64,000 bases of DNA from Paenibacillus sp. S150 (GCF_019352175.1 NZ_JACBYI010000021.1:1-64000); one strand, 5' to 3'. Shown: positions 1-8,527, counted from the stretch's first letter. Notes: generated by a model not told the origin, from the sequence alone. Program-made: numbers and translations.

Positions 1-650
1 AACTAAAGTAGCGCATTCGGATACCGGAACATCCCTAGTGGGAAAAAGTACAACTAATCCGGCTGATATCAGGCATTTGGGGGGAGCGGGCCTCCATTAG
101 GTGTACAAAATCCCACTAAAGCCCGTTGAAGCCAAAATTCCAGCCCATTAGTGTTACTTTTTACACTTCGCTTCAGTCCCCTATGAACCTCTCCCTTGCG
201 TTCCATCAGCTTGTTCAGGTTCGCCGGTTCCATTCCTATACATTAAGTTTCTTTATTGTGTTTTTTTTAAGATTACAGAACCGTCTCCCGCTTAAACAGC
301 GGAGCGGACGGACCCGCGGAACAGCGGCCGCGGCCGCCTGGGTCTCCGGATTTTCACCGCTAAGGGGAATGAAAAAAATCTGGAGAGCACAGTTATCGGA
401 ACAACGCTCCGTTCACGGAGCGGCCACTCCAAAAGCCTATGTATATCCTACGCAAAATAACCCCACAAAGCCATCCATGCCGCTGACGAGGCACCACAGA
501 TGATGGAAATGGGGGTAGATTTTGTTGCGTTTAATTTCTTGCGGCCTTTAAGCGCTTATCCTCATCCGTAAAGTTATTTCCAAAGTAATGGGGACTTGGC
601 TTCGATGATTTACTCAGGTGCTTTGCGGGAACCCCAAAGCATATAAATTC
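1..650 (+). repeat. Dispersed intergenic repeat, copy 1 (cut by window edge)
   Basis: This stretch is repeated, with small changes, at about 37383-38340 and 56072-56700. It opens with a short motif (AGTGGGAAAAAGTACAACTA) that recurs in tandem and in inverted form. An AT-rich link follows, then a GC-rich core at about 285-392 containing GCGGCCGCGGCCGC, then a 7-bp stem with a TTCA loop at 405-422. Relative to copy 2 it has about 120 extra bases near 471-593. The 3' tail (597-650) again matches copy 2 and holds the uninterrupted ATAAA site (643-647) that is split by an insertion in copy 2. An open frame at 126-503 lies wholly inside and shows no protein-like features. Function unknown. Confidence 0.85.
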
Positions 651-653
651 TCT

Positions 654-690
654 TTTTAAAAAAAGCGCCAAGCCGGCTCACGGCTTGACG
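654..690 (-). terminator. Rho-independent terminator of the ABC ATPase gene
   Basis: Read on the minus strand, a GC-rich stem built from CAAGCCG and CGGCTTG (669-687, extended by GCG/CGC) is followed by a run of T (654-664). It lies about 35 bp past the stop of the gene at 724-1794, so that gene seems to be transcribed alone. Confidence 0.85.
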
Positions 691-723
691 CGAATTGAAT
701 TATTATGCTCCGGCTGCTGAGTA

Positions 724-1794
724 TTAATACTCGCTGGCATGCTCCACCAGGACCGGTTCAGAATACGCATTGCCCAGCACACGCTGTCTCTTCTTCACGA
801 CTTCAGGCGGCTCGACCGCCGGGGCCATCGGGTGCATCAGCCAGGACTTCACCAAATGCGAATCCGACACCTTGTACATAGGAGGCTCTTTCTCCAAGTC
901 AATTTGCATGGCGTAGGTGCTGCGGAGGGCAAAAGCATCGCCCTTCGGCGGCTTGATCAGATCCGGCGGCGTTCCCGGAATCGCAGTAAGCAGCGAGCCT
1001 TTGCTCTCCAGGCTTGGCATGGAAGCCAGCAAGCCCCAGGTATAAGGATGCCTTGGATCATAGAAAATTTCTTCAGCCGTTCCCATTTCAACAATTTGAC
1101 CGGCATACATAACAGCTACACGGTCAGCCATTCTGGCTACAACCCCGAGGTCATGGGTAATGAAGATAATCGCGGTGTCGATCTTCTTCTGGAGATCCTT
1201 CATCAGATCCAGGATTTGCGCCTGAATCGTTACGTCGAGCGCGGTAGTAGGCTCGTCCGCAATCAGAAGCTTGGGATTCGCCGCAAGTGCCATGGCGATA
1301 ACCACACGTTGGCGCATTCCGCCGCTGAACTCATGGGGATACTGCTGAAAACGCCGTTCCGGTGAAGGAATGCCCACCAGATTAAGCAGCTCGATAGCGC
1401 GTTTGTATGCCGCATCCTTGGAGATTTTCTCGTGCTTGAACAGCACCTCGGTAATTTGTCTGCCGACCTTCATCATCGGATTCAACGAGGTCATCGGATC
1501 CTGGAAGATCATCCCGATTTCTTTACCGCGGATTTTCTGCATTTGTTTTTCAGTTTTGCCGATCAGGTCCTGCCCGTCAAACAGAATCTGCCCGCGCTTG
1601 TATTCACCCATAGGCTGGGGAACCAGCTTCATGACCGCCTGCGAAGTTACGCTCTTACCGGAACCGGATTCGCCCACGATCGCCAGTGTTTCCCCTTTAT
1701 TTACATGAAAGCTTACACCGCGGATCGCTTGAACCTCGCCTCCGCGTGTTCTGAATGATATAGCCAGGTCTTTTACCTCTAAAAGGCGCTCCAT
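724..1794 (-). CDS. Oligopeptide/dipeptide ABC transporter ATP-binding protein (OppD/DppD type)
   Basis: This is an ATPase subunit that would power peptide import through a membrane permease pair. The 356-residue product has Walker A GESGSGKS (about residues 41-48), signature SGGMRQR, a Walker B ending in ADEP and the C-terminal oligopeptide-transporter extension after the HPYTWGLLASMPS stretch. The ATG at 1794 was chosen because GAGGGTGA precedes it; an in-frame ATG at 1845 lacks such a site. The C-terminal extension of most OppD/DppD proteins holds cysteines that bind an iron-sulfur cluster. Here the equivalent segment reads GDAFALRSTYAMQIDL, with no cysteine. No partner ATPase, permease or binding protein is adjacent, and a terminator follows directly. 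Confidence 0.9.
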   Translation of the reverse strand: MERLLEVKDLAISFRTRGGEVQAIRGVSFHVNKGETLAIVGESGSGKSVTSQAVMKLVPQPMGEYKRGQILFDGQDLIGKTEKQMQKIRGKEIGMIFQDPMTSLNPMMKVGRQITEVLFKHEKISKDAAYKRAIELLNLVGIPSPERRFQQYPHEFSGGMRQRVVIAMALAANPKLLIADEPTTALDVTIQAQILDLMKDLQKKIDTAIIFITHDLGVVARMADRVAVMYAGQIVEMGTAEEIFYDPRHPYTWGLLASMPSLESKGSLLTAIPGTPPDLIKPPKGDAFALRSTYAMQIDLEKEPPMYKVSDSHLVKSWLMHPMAPAVEPPEVVKKRQRVLGNAYSEPVLVEHASEY

Positions 1795-1867
1795 CCTGTC
1801 ACCCTCTCTGCTTCTTTTCAAATTACGATAATGATTCTCAGGCACATAAAAGCACGCAATAAGTATT

Positions 1868-1897
1868 ATTTTATCTATCTTTGTATACTTACGTCAA
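1868..1897 (-). promoter_or_regulatory. Probable SigA promoter of the OppD-like gene
   Basis: On the minus strand TTGACG (1892-1897) and TAAAAT (1868-1873) are separated by 18 bp. They sit about 75 bp upstream of the start codon at 1794. The rest of the 386-bp gap up to 2181 shows no gene. Confidence 0.55.
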
Positions 1898-2180
1898 GAA
1901 TTTTCTGAAAACCGGCGCTGCCGCCGCAAGCGTGTTCATCTTGGCTTATAGCGTTGCCTGCTCCTCATCAAATCTCCTATAACCGGCGGAGCCAGCAGCC
2001 ACGGCCAGCGGTCTCCGGCCAGCTGACCATATGATCATTCAAAAGACGGCAGAAGGCGCCTGCTCCCGGAATATACACGAACCGCATGTTCATAGCAAAA
2101 TCCCCGGCGGATTCACTGCTGCAATATACAGGCGAAGAAGACCGGCTTCTCCTGCGAGAACCGGCCCTCCACCATTTGTT

Positions 2181-3161
2181 CTATACATTTGCTTCATCCG
2201 TGCCCACAAATTCCTTCAAGGTTTCCTGCAAATTCTCAAAGGTCCAGCGCACATGATTCTCATCCTTGTACTGCCGGGAATAGCATTCAATGACCATAAT
2301 CAGATCCAAATAGAGGTCATACAGCTTGATCCGAAGCCGCTCGCCCGGACTGTCAAATACAGTCCCATACCCCTCCAAGAAAGCCTGAGAATTCTCGAAA
2401 TGCCGGAAGTAGTACTCCATCAGCACATCCCCCCACAGCGCACGCTCCCAGTCAATAATGGAGACAATGCTGCCGTCTCTGACGAAGATATTGCCGTTCC
2501 ACAGATCCCAGTGAATCAGACGCGGTTCGGTCACCTCTTCAAGCGCAGGCAAATATCTCTCAATCCCCTGCCTGATTTTGTCATAGGAAGCGGGCAGAAC
2601 GGCCTTCAGCCTTGCACCATCGTCAAGCACCTTATGAATCATTGCCGTGAAGGTCTCCCGCCAGGTTCTTCCCGTTCCCACTGAAGATTCTCCGAACAGG
2701 CCAAAATGCTCTCCCTTAATTTCATTGATCAGGCGCTGATAACGGCCCAATTCGAATTCAATGGAAGCTTTTACTTGTTCTGAAAAACTGTCCTTGACCT
2801 CAATGTATGGCTCACCATCAACCTTTTCCATGAAGAAATACGGACTTGGAATCAGCCTGTGGCTCTCATCAAATCCGTATACTGCAGGAACCGGAATGCC
2901 GCCGGCTGAAAGAACCAGGCGGAGCGCTTCCACTTCGGCACGCATGATGTCTTTTTCATAGCTCAGCGTCTCAGTCTCTTCGGCAGGCGCAACCTTCAGG
3001 ATCACCGATCTGCCATCAGCTAATTCAAGATCATAGGCTGTATTAAAAAATCCGCCCGTCAGCTCCTTGCTGCTGATGATGGCTGTGTCTTTGCCAAATG
3101 TGCCCTCTGCCAAGGTTCTCAGCTGCTGGTCATCCAGTTTGACCTTAGTGAAGCTCTCCAT
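2181..3161 (-). CDS. APH-family phosphotransferase (small-molecule kinase)
   Basis: This is a kinase with the aminoglycoside phosphotransferase / choline kinase fold. The catalytic loop HWDLWNGNIF holds the invariant Asp and Asn, and the metal-binding segment is IIDWE. The N-lobe has the nucleotide-loop stretch GGFFNTAYDL and a conserved lysine in VILKVAP. Family members phosphorylate antibiotics, sugars, choline or amino-sugar adducts, so the name alone does not mean resistance. It is the last gene of a sugar/polyol operon, 5 bp after the preceding stop, so a metabolite of that pathway is a reasonable substrate guess. The ATG at 3161 is preferred; a GTG at 3179 overlapping the upstream gene is possible. 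Confidence 0.75.
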   Translation of the reverse strand: MESFTKVKLDDQQLRTLAEGTFGKDTAIISSKELTGGFFNTAYDLELADGRSVILKVAPAEETETLSYEKDIMRAEVEALRLVLSAGGIPVPAVYGFDESHRLIPSPYFFMEKVDGEPYIEVKDSFSEQVKASIEFELGRYQRLINEIKGEHFGLFGESSVGTGRTWRETFTAMIHKVLDDGARLKAVLPASYDKIRQGIERYLPALEEVTEPRLIHWDLWNGNIFVRDGSIVSIIDWERALWGDVLMEYYFRHFENSQAFLEGYGTVFDSPGERLRIKLYDLYLDLIMVIECYSRQYKDENHVRWTFENLQETLKEFVGTDEANV

Positions 3162-3166
3162 CCGGT

Positions 3167-4135
3167 TTAGACCCACCACATATCGGCAAGAGGCTCTTCA
3201 ATCAGCACCTGGCGGAGATTGTCCACGGCCTTGGAGAATCCTTCTTCGATAGACATCAGGCCATCCTCATGCTCAATGCTGACCACATAGTCATATCCGA
3301 CTAACCGGAGTGCGCTGATGATATCGGCCCAGACCTTTACATCATGGCCGTAGCCTACCGAACGGAACTGCCAGGCACGGTCCAGCATATTCGTGTAGGA
3401 CTGCATGTCGGTCAAGCCGTACATATTCACATTCACCGGATCAATCACGGTATCCTTGGCGTGGAAGTGATGAATCGCCCCCTGGCGCCCAAGGATATGA
3501 ATAGCCTGCACCGGATCAATCCCCTGCCACCACATATGGCTTGGATCAAGGTTCGCGCCGATCACTTCTCCCGCAGCCTCTCTCAGACGGAGCAATGTAG
3601 CCGGCGTATGCACGGAGAAGCCTCCATGCAGCTCAAGGCCAATCTTCACATCATGCTGCGCGGCAAAAGCTCCCCATTCCGTCCAATACGGAATCACCTT
3701 GTTCTCCCATTGCCAGGCCAGAATCTCCTGGTAGTCATTCGGCCACGGAGCCACCGGCCAGTTCGGGTATTTGGCATCCTCATGGTCACCCGGGCAGCCG
3801 GAGAAGGTGTTCACAACGGAAACGCCAAGCTTCTGCGCCAATTTGACGGAGTTGACGAAATCCTCGTGATCTTTGCGGGCCAGCTCTTTCTGGGGATGCA
3901 GCGGATTGCCGTGGCAGCTCAGCGCACTGACCGTCAGGCCGCGGGACTCTACCGCATGCTTGAACTCTTTGAGTGCCGCCTCATTCTCCAGCAGCAGCTT
4001 GGGATCGCAGTGGCTGTTGCCCGGATTGCCTCCGGTGCCGATTTCCACCGCCTTCAGCCCTTTGGAAGCTACATAATCCAGCGCGTCCTCCAGCTTGCGA
4101 CCGCCGAAAAGCACCATAAATACTCCAAGTTTCAT
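3167..4135 (-). CDS. Sugar phosphate isomerase/epimerase-like TIM-barrel protein
   Basis: The product belongs to the xylose-isomerase-like TIM-barrel family (AP endonuclease 2 superfamily), whose members isomerise, epimerise or dehydrate sugars, inosose or keto-sugars at a divalent metal. Likely metal ligands lie in GLELHGG, NLDPSHMWWQG, HHFHAKD and VSIEHED, the usual Glu-Asp-His-Glu order. The ATG at 4135 follows AGAGGCGGCAGGG; the in-frame frame upstream of it is not protein-like. It is the fourth gene of the operon, 49 bp after the Gfo/Idh gene. The substrate cannot be read from the sequence. Confidence 0.85.
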   Translation of the reverse strand: MKLGVFMVLFGGRKLEDALDYVASKGLKAVEIGTGGNPGNSHCDPKLLLENEAALKEFKHAVESRGLTVSALSCHGNPLHPQKELARKDHEDFVNSVKLAQKLGVSVVNTFSGCPGDHEDAKYPNWPVAPWPNDYQEILAWQWENKVIPYWTEWGAFAAQHDVKIGLELHGGFSVHTPATLLRLREAAGEVIGANLDPSHMWWQGIDPVQAIHILGRQGAIHHFHAKDTVIDPVNVNMYGLTDMQSYTNMLDRAWQFRSVGYGHDVKVWADIISALRLVGYDYVVSIEHEDGLMSIEEGFSKAVDNLRQVLIEEPLADMWWV

Positions 4136-4184
4136 TGCCCTGCCGCCTCTCGTCCTTGAATATTGTGAAGATTCTTGGATTAAA

Positions 4185-5249
4185 TTAATACTCGTCAAAA
4201 TCCTTAATGGTCTGATTGGATTCCGCAGCCGCAAATATTGCTTCGATCAGCTTCAGCACGCGCAGAACCTCGGTATTCTTGACAATCGGTACCGCAGTCC
4301 CCTCAATGACATCCGCAAAGTTGGCATAGAAGCCGGAGGACAGCTCCGCTGCCGGCGGCAGCGCTTCGGTGATTGTGGCTCCCTCCGAAGGCGGAGCCAT
4401 GGTCTTCGTCAGACCCACACCGGCACGGATTGGAGTCGGCTCCAGTCTTTCATTTTCCTGGTTGCGTGTAACAATCCGCCCCGTCAGCGACCAGTCTTCA
4501 ATGATCCCGGTGCCTTCCGTACCCTTTACGTACCATCTTGGCAGCGTGATGAAGTTAGTGGTGCCCACCTCTACAACAGCTTTGACGCCGTTCTCGAATT
4601 GCAGCACGGCCTCGAAGCCGTCATCCACTTCATTGCCCAGGATAAAGCTCAGGCTGCTGCTGACACTGGATACCTTGCTGTCAATCATGAACAGCAGCTG
4701 GTCCAGCAGATGTACGCCCCAGTCCAGCAGCATCCCCCCGCCCTGCGCCTTCACATGACGCCAGTCGCCCGGAATTCCGTTGGCTCCGTGCACACGCGAT
4801 TCAAGCTGGAACAACGGGCCGATCGTGCCGTGGTCATACATTTCCTTGATGACCCGGAAATCCTCATCCCAGCGGCGGTTCTGATGGACCATCATAATGC
4901 GTCCTGCGGCTTCAGCCGCTTCAAGCATTTCTTTGAACTCCTCCGAGGATAACGCCACCGGCTTCTCGCAGATCACATGCTTGCCTGCCCTGAACGCAGC
5001 GAGGGCGATTTCCTTGTGCACATCGTTGGGTGTGGCAATCAATATGGTTTCAACCTTCGGATCAGCCAGAACCTCCCCGTAGCTGGCATAAGCGGTATAT
5101 CCCGCCTCCACCGAAGCACTGCGGCGTTCCTGCAGCAGATCAAACGTTCCGGCCACCTCAAGGCGGCCGCTTTCCTCAATCAAATGCGTGTGATAGCTTC
5201 CCATTCCGCCATAGCCGACAATGGCGATAGTATGCTTCTGTGAACTCAT
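4185..5249 (-). CDS. Gfo/Idh/MocA family NAD(P)-dependent oxidoreductase
   Basis: This is a soluble dehydrogenase of the glucose-fructose oxidoreductase / inositol dehydrogenase family. An N-terminal Rossmann fold starts with the GYGGMGSYH glycine loop, the family motif EKP occurs in ICEKPVAL, and a C-terminal alpha/beta sheet domain follows. It is about 354 residues, normal for the family. The ATG at 5249 is preceded by AGGAGTGGAGACC. It lies third in the operon and pairs with a second Gfo/Idh gene just upstream, which suggests oxidation and re-reduction of a cyclic polyol or sugar. Exact substrate unknown. Confidence 0.88.
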   Translation of the reverse strand: MSSQKHTIAIVGYGGMGSYHTHLIEESGRLEVAGTFDLLQERRSASVEAGYTAYASYGEVLADPKVETILIATPNDVHKEIALAAFRAGKHVICEKPVALSSEEFKEMLEAAEAAGRIMMVHQNRRWDEDFRVIKEMYDHGTIGPLFQLESRVHGANGIPGDWRHVKAQGGGMLLDWGVHLLDQLLFMIDSKVSSVSSSLSFILGNEVDDGFEAVLQFENGVKAVVEVGTTNFITLPRWYVKGTEGTGIIEDWSLTGRIVTRNQENERLEPTPIRAGVGLTKTMAPPSEGATITEALPPAAELSSGFYANFADVIEGTAVPIVKNTEVLRVLKLIEAIFAAAESNQTIKDFDEY

Positions 5250-5294
5250 GGTCTCCACTCCTGTTTCTGTAGAAGATATTGCTGGTTGTTCCAA

Positions 5295-6392
5295 TCAGTT
5301 GCCAGAGCTTCCGTCGAAGTATACCGCGCGGCCTGTGCGCGCAGATTCATAAACCGCTTCAAGTATTTGCGTCACCACAAAAGCCTGCTCCGGCTTAACA
5401 ACCGGCTCTTTGTCTTCACTTACCGCTTCCAGCCACAGCCGGGCTTCGCGGTCAGCTTCAGTCTCCGCGGCTCCACTGTAGAAAGCTACACCGCCGGAGG
5501 ACAGATCCACCTTGGTCTCGTACAGGCGTCCGGCGCGTTCTCCGTTCAAACGCAGACCGTCCTTCATATCCGCGCCGCCTTCTGTACCCGCCAGCATGGT
5601 TTTGGCTTCACCGAACTCCGACACATTCAGCGCCCAACTGGATTCCAAGGAAATTGTAGCACCATTTTCCATCGTAATAAAGCCAAAGGCCGAGTCTTCC
5701 ACCTTGAACTGCTCCGGGTCCCAGGGACCGAAGGCATTCGCCGCATTCTTCTTCTGCCCCAGCTTGTGGAACGTGGAACCGACCACCATGCGGGGTTTGT
5801 AGTTATCCATCAGCCACAATGTAAGATCCAGCGCGTGTGTGCCGATATCGATCAGCGGGCCTCCGCCTTGCTTCTCTTCATCCAGAAAGACGCCCCAGGT
5901 TGGAACCGCGCGGCGGCGCAGCGCAATCGCCTTGCCGTAATAAATGTCGCCGAGCTCCCCGCTCTCGCAAAGGCCCTTCAGATATTCGCTGTCCGGACGG
6001 AAGCGGTTCTGGTAGGCGATGGAGAGCTTCTTGCCTGTGCGGCGTGCGGCATCGAGCATTTCCCGAGCCTGTGCACTTGTCTTGGCCATCGGCTTCTCGC
6101 ACATGACATGCTTGCCTGCCTCCAGCGCCGCCACCGAGATCACGGAATGGCTGTCATTCGGTGTGCATACATGAACAATATCAAATCCGCCGTCTGCCAG
6201 GAGCTCCCGGAAATCCGTGTATACGGCTGCATCTTCAGTACCGTAGGTTTTGGCCGCCTCCTGGGCGCGTTCTTCAATAATATCGCAGAATGCCACCATT
6301 TCGGCATTTTTCTGACGCGACAGGCTTGGCATATGTTTGCCGTTTGCGATGCCACCGCAACCGATAATGGCAATTTTGAGTTTGTTAGACAT
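5295..6392 (-). CDS. Gfo/Idh/MocA family NAD(P)-dependent oxidoreductase
   Basis: This is the second dehydrogenase of the operon. The Rossmann loop is GCGGIANGKHMPSL, the EKP motif is in MCEKPMAK, and the catalytic-lysine region and the GTHALD stretch typical of inositol dehydrogenase-like enzymes are present (IDIGTHALDL). The product is 365 residues. The ATG at 6392 has a strong AAGGAGG upstream and overlaps the end of the preceding isomerase gene by 8 bp, showing translational coupling. It resembles the neighbouring dehydrogenase only moderately, so the two are probably not a recent duplication. Confidence 0.9.
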   Translation of the reverse strand: MSNKLKIAIIGCGGIANGKHMPSLSRQKNAEMVAFCDIIEERAQEAAKTYGTEDAAVYTDFRELLADGGFDIVHVCTPNDSHSVISVAALEAGKHVMCEKPMAKTSAQAREMLDAARRTGKKLSIAYQNRFRPDSEYLKGLCESGELGDIYYGKAIALRRRAVPTWGVFLDEEKQGGGPLIDIGTHALDLTLWLMDNYKPRMVVGSTFHKLGQKKNAANAFGPWDPEQFKVEDSAFGFITMENGATISLESSWALNVSEFGEAKTMLAGTEGGADMKDGLRLNGERAGRLYETKVDLSSGGVAFYSGAAETEADREARLWLEAVSEDKEPVVKPEQAFVVTQILEAVYESARTGRAVYFDGSSGN

Positions 6393-7152
6393 GAACTTTT
6401 CCTCCTTGATTGGCATAAGCCTTTATCCACTTCAAGCTGTCCGCGACGCTCTCAAGCGGCGAACGGCTGCAATAATCCTGCTCCACTACCGCCCATTCCG
6501 CGCCCGCCGCATCAGCGGCCTCCAGAATTGCGGCGAGATTCACTTCCCCTTCGCCCAGCACAACCGTCTCTGCCGAGCCGTCTTCACGCTTCCTCATATC
6601 CTTCAGATGGATAATCGGCAGGCGCCCGGCATATTTGCGGATATATTCCACCGGATCATAGCCGCCGTAGTATACCCAGCAGGTATCCATTTCCACTTGC
6701 AGCAGCTCGGCAGGCACTTCCTCAAATATGCCGTCAAAGACCGTGCGTCCGCCGAATTGCTCAGTGAATTCAAAATCATGATTATGATAAGAAAGAACTG
6801 CTCCCTGCGCGTTGCATTTCTCCCCGATAATCCGCAATCCCTTGACAGCCTCTTCCCAATTGCGCTGCTCCTCGGTCAAATAAGGCACAATCAGATTGCG
6901 GTTGCCGATGGCCAGATTGAAGCTGATCTCCTGCTCGGTATCATTCAGCATGGCATCATACGGACGGTGCGCTCCAAGCGGAACCAGTCCCGTTTCCTGA
7001 AGCAGCGCACTTACTTCCTCTGCCGTCCGGCCAAAAAAATGATAAAATTCCACACCGCTGTATCCCAGCTCCGCCACTTTGCGCAATGTTCCTTCGAAAT
7101 CCTGTTCCAGTTCTTCTCTCAGCGTGTACAGCTGCAACCCGATCTTCAGCAT
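6385..7152 (-). CDS. Sugar phosphate isomerase/epimerase-like TIM-barrel protein
   Basis: This is the first gene of the catabolic operon. It is a 255-residue xylose-isomerase-like TIM-barrel protein, shorter than the isomerase at 3167-4135. Likely metal-binding stretches are LSYHNHDFEF, QVEMDTCWVYYGG, IIHLKDMR and WAVVEQD. Enzymes of this shape include inosose dehydratase (IolE) and hydroxypyruvate or sugar epimerases. The ATG at 7152 follows CAGGAGTGAG. A second isomerase and two Gfo/Idh enzymes downstream make an inositol-, scyllo-inositol- or keto-sugar-type pathway likely, but iolB, iolC or iolD homologues are absent. Confidence 0.87.
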   Translation of the reverse strand: MLKIGLQLYTLREELEQDFEGTLRKVAELGYSGVEFYHFFGRTAEEVSALLQETGLVPLGAHRPYDAMLNDTEQEISFNLAIGNRNLIVPYLTEEQRNWEEAVKGLRIIGEKCNAQGAVLSYHNHDFEFTEQFGGRTVFDGIFEEVPAELLQVEMDTCWVYYGGYDPVEYIRKYAGRLPIIHLKDMRKREDGSAETVVLGEGEVNLAAILEAADAAGAEWAVVEQDYCSRSPLESVADSLKWIKAYANQGGKVHV

Positions 7153-7479
7153 CTTTGACTCACTCCTGTTTGGTCTGAATTTCATTTGAACTTCTTTCCT
7201 GCTTCTTATCGTTCCCGAAAAGCCACTTTCTGTGCTTCACCTGAACAAAAGGGCTGCAAAACCTGAATGTCCAATATCTGTATTTCTTACCCCTTGGTTT
7301 CCACTGGTTAGCCTATGTAGCTTTCAGAGCCGCTATAAAGCCTCCTCCACATCATTTATATGTTTTTTGCTTAGGTCCATGGTAATATGAAAGCGTATAT
7401 AATAAAATGAATAATATGATTAAAACATGAACAATCTGCTTATCATTTAAAAGCCATTCTACATCACCCGGAGGGAACC
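7153..7479. promoter_or_regulatory. Divergent control region between catabolic operon and AraC gene
   Basis: This 327-bp gap separates the operon (minus strand) from its probable regulator (plus strand). It becomes AT-rich at about 7350-7450, where TATAAT occurs near 7398, about 80 bp ahead of the AraC start. I could not define a clear -35 box for either direction or a convincing AraC half-site pair. Confidence 0.4.
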
Positions 7480-8313
7480 ATGACACACTCTGCACCCTGC
7501 CATGTACTGTCGGCCGGTTTCTCATTCCACCGCAAGCCGTTCCACGTGTCCCAGAATGAAGGTGTCCAATATCACCTTCTGCGCCTTCAGACTGAAGGAC
7601 GCAGCCGGACAATGATCGGCGGCGTTGTCACCCCGGTGGAGAGCGGCGACCTCATGCTTTTTGCACCAAGCGACCCCTATAATTTAAGCATCGACAAAGA
7701 GAATTTCCCCGTCGGCAAGCCGCGGATCCAAAGCGGGGATTACCATATCTTCTGCGGAGGCCCGTGGATTGAGGAATGGTGGACCCGCAAGCAGCGCCCG
7801 CTGATTCTCCCCATGCCGCTCAGCGATTATTTCCTCGGCCTCTTCCGCCAGCTCGTGCTGGAGCAGCGCCGCTTGTCCGACTCCTCACCGGAGATTTCCG
7901 CTTGTTATCTGCAGATTCTCTGTATGGAAATCGACAGGCTGATGTCTGAGCAGCCCGCAGTCTCGCCCAAAGGCTATCTGGCTTACCGGATGAAGCAATA
8001 TGTAGAGGAGCATGCCGCCTATCCGTTCCGGCTTGAGGATGTGGCCGGGCATGTGGATATTTCCGTTTCCCGGGCGGTCCATCTGTTCAAGGAGGCTTTT
8101 GGCACCACAATTGTCAAGTATGTCAACGACGTCAGGCTCGATATGGCGCGGGAACGGATCACCTTCAGCCCCATGCCGCTGGAGCATGTCTCCGAAACCT
8201 GCGGCTTCGCCAGCTACACTTATTTCCACCGCGTGTTCCGCGGACGCTTCGGGATGTCTCCCAAGCAATACCGCATATACAGCCGGCAAATAGAAATGAC
8301 TTCATTATCCTAG
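7480..8313 (+). CDS. AraC-family transcriptional regulator
   Basis: This 277-residue regulator has an N-terminal cupin-like sensing domain (about residues 10-150, with GGVVTPVESGDLMLFAPSDP) and a C-terminal pair of helix-turn-helix motifs (about 175-270). The second contains the classic CGFASYTYFHRVFRGRFGMSP stretch, split here only by reading convenience. A strong GGAGGGAACC precedes the ATG. It is divergent from the two-dehydrogenase catabolic operon and most likely switches that operon on in response to its sugar or polyol inducer; this role is inferred from position. A strong hairpin follows the stop. Confidence 0.9.
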   Translation: MTHSAPCHVLSAGFSFHRKPFHVSQNEGVQYHLLRLQTEGRSRTMIGGVVTPVESGDLMLFAPSDPYNLSIDKENFPVGKPRIQSGDYHIFCGGPWIEEWWTRKQRPLILPMPLSDYFLGLFRQLVLEQRRLSDSSPEISACYLQILCMEIDRLMSEQPAVSPKGYLAYRMKQYVEEHAAYPFRLEDVAGHVDISVSRAVHLFKEAFGTTIVKYVNDVRLDMARERITFSPMPLEHVSETCGFASYTYFHRVFRGRFGMSPKQYRIYSRQIEMTSLS

Positions 8314-8527
8314 TGATTATTTCCCCAGGACATGCACAAGGAGCGCCATCTTGAAAGATCCGCTCCTTGTGTTTGACCTTATTCAATTGCTGCCGCTTGC
8401 TTGGGGTGATCCGGACATGCTGGGATATTGCTCCGAAATGCTCATTTTGCCTGCGGTTCCGTTCCGCGCACCAGGTGCCGGAGCGTTCAGCCTTGAGCAG
8501 GGCTTTTTGCGTTTTTGTGCGTGCCAT
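8165..8527 (-). CDS. Small basic hypothetical protein overlapping araC 3' end
   Basis: The frame starts with an ATG at 8527 behind an excellent site (AAAGGAGTG, 9 bp spacing). Its first 60 residues are basic and start MARTKTQKALLKAERSG, a style I associate with short conserved Bacillales proteins of unknown role. After about residue 60 the frame runs through the araC terminator hairpin and 149 bp antisense into the araC gene, where its composition looks random. The true protein probably ended near residue 60, and the tail may reflect a lost stop codon or a shift. Treat the C-terminus as doubtful. Confidence 0.5.
   Translation of the reverse strand: MARTKTQKALLKAERSGTWCAERNRRQNEHFGAISQHVRITPSKRQQLNKVKHKERIFQDGAPCACPGEIITRIMKSFLFAGCICGIAWETSRSVRGTRGGNKCSWRSRRFRRHAPAAWG
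8334..8376 (+). terminator. Terminator hairpin after araC
   Basis: CACAAGGAGCG pairs with CGCTCCTTGTG around a loop of about 14 bases, followed by a short T-containing stretch. It starts about 20 bp after the araC stop. The same DNA is read by the small minus-strand frame ending at 8165. Confidence 0.75.

Noticed and set aside
126..503. 125-codon open frame inside repeat copy 1
   Set aside because: It lies in the repeated non-coding element, is not kept open in the other copies, has no ribosome binding site and no protein-like composition.
5286..6614. Long plus-strand open frame opposite the Gfo/Idh gene
   Set aside because: It is antisense to a clear enzyme gene with intact motifs and arises from GC-rich codon bias; its composition (His, Arg, Pro, Gln) is typical of shadows.
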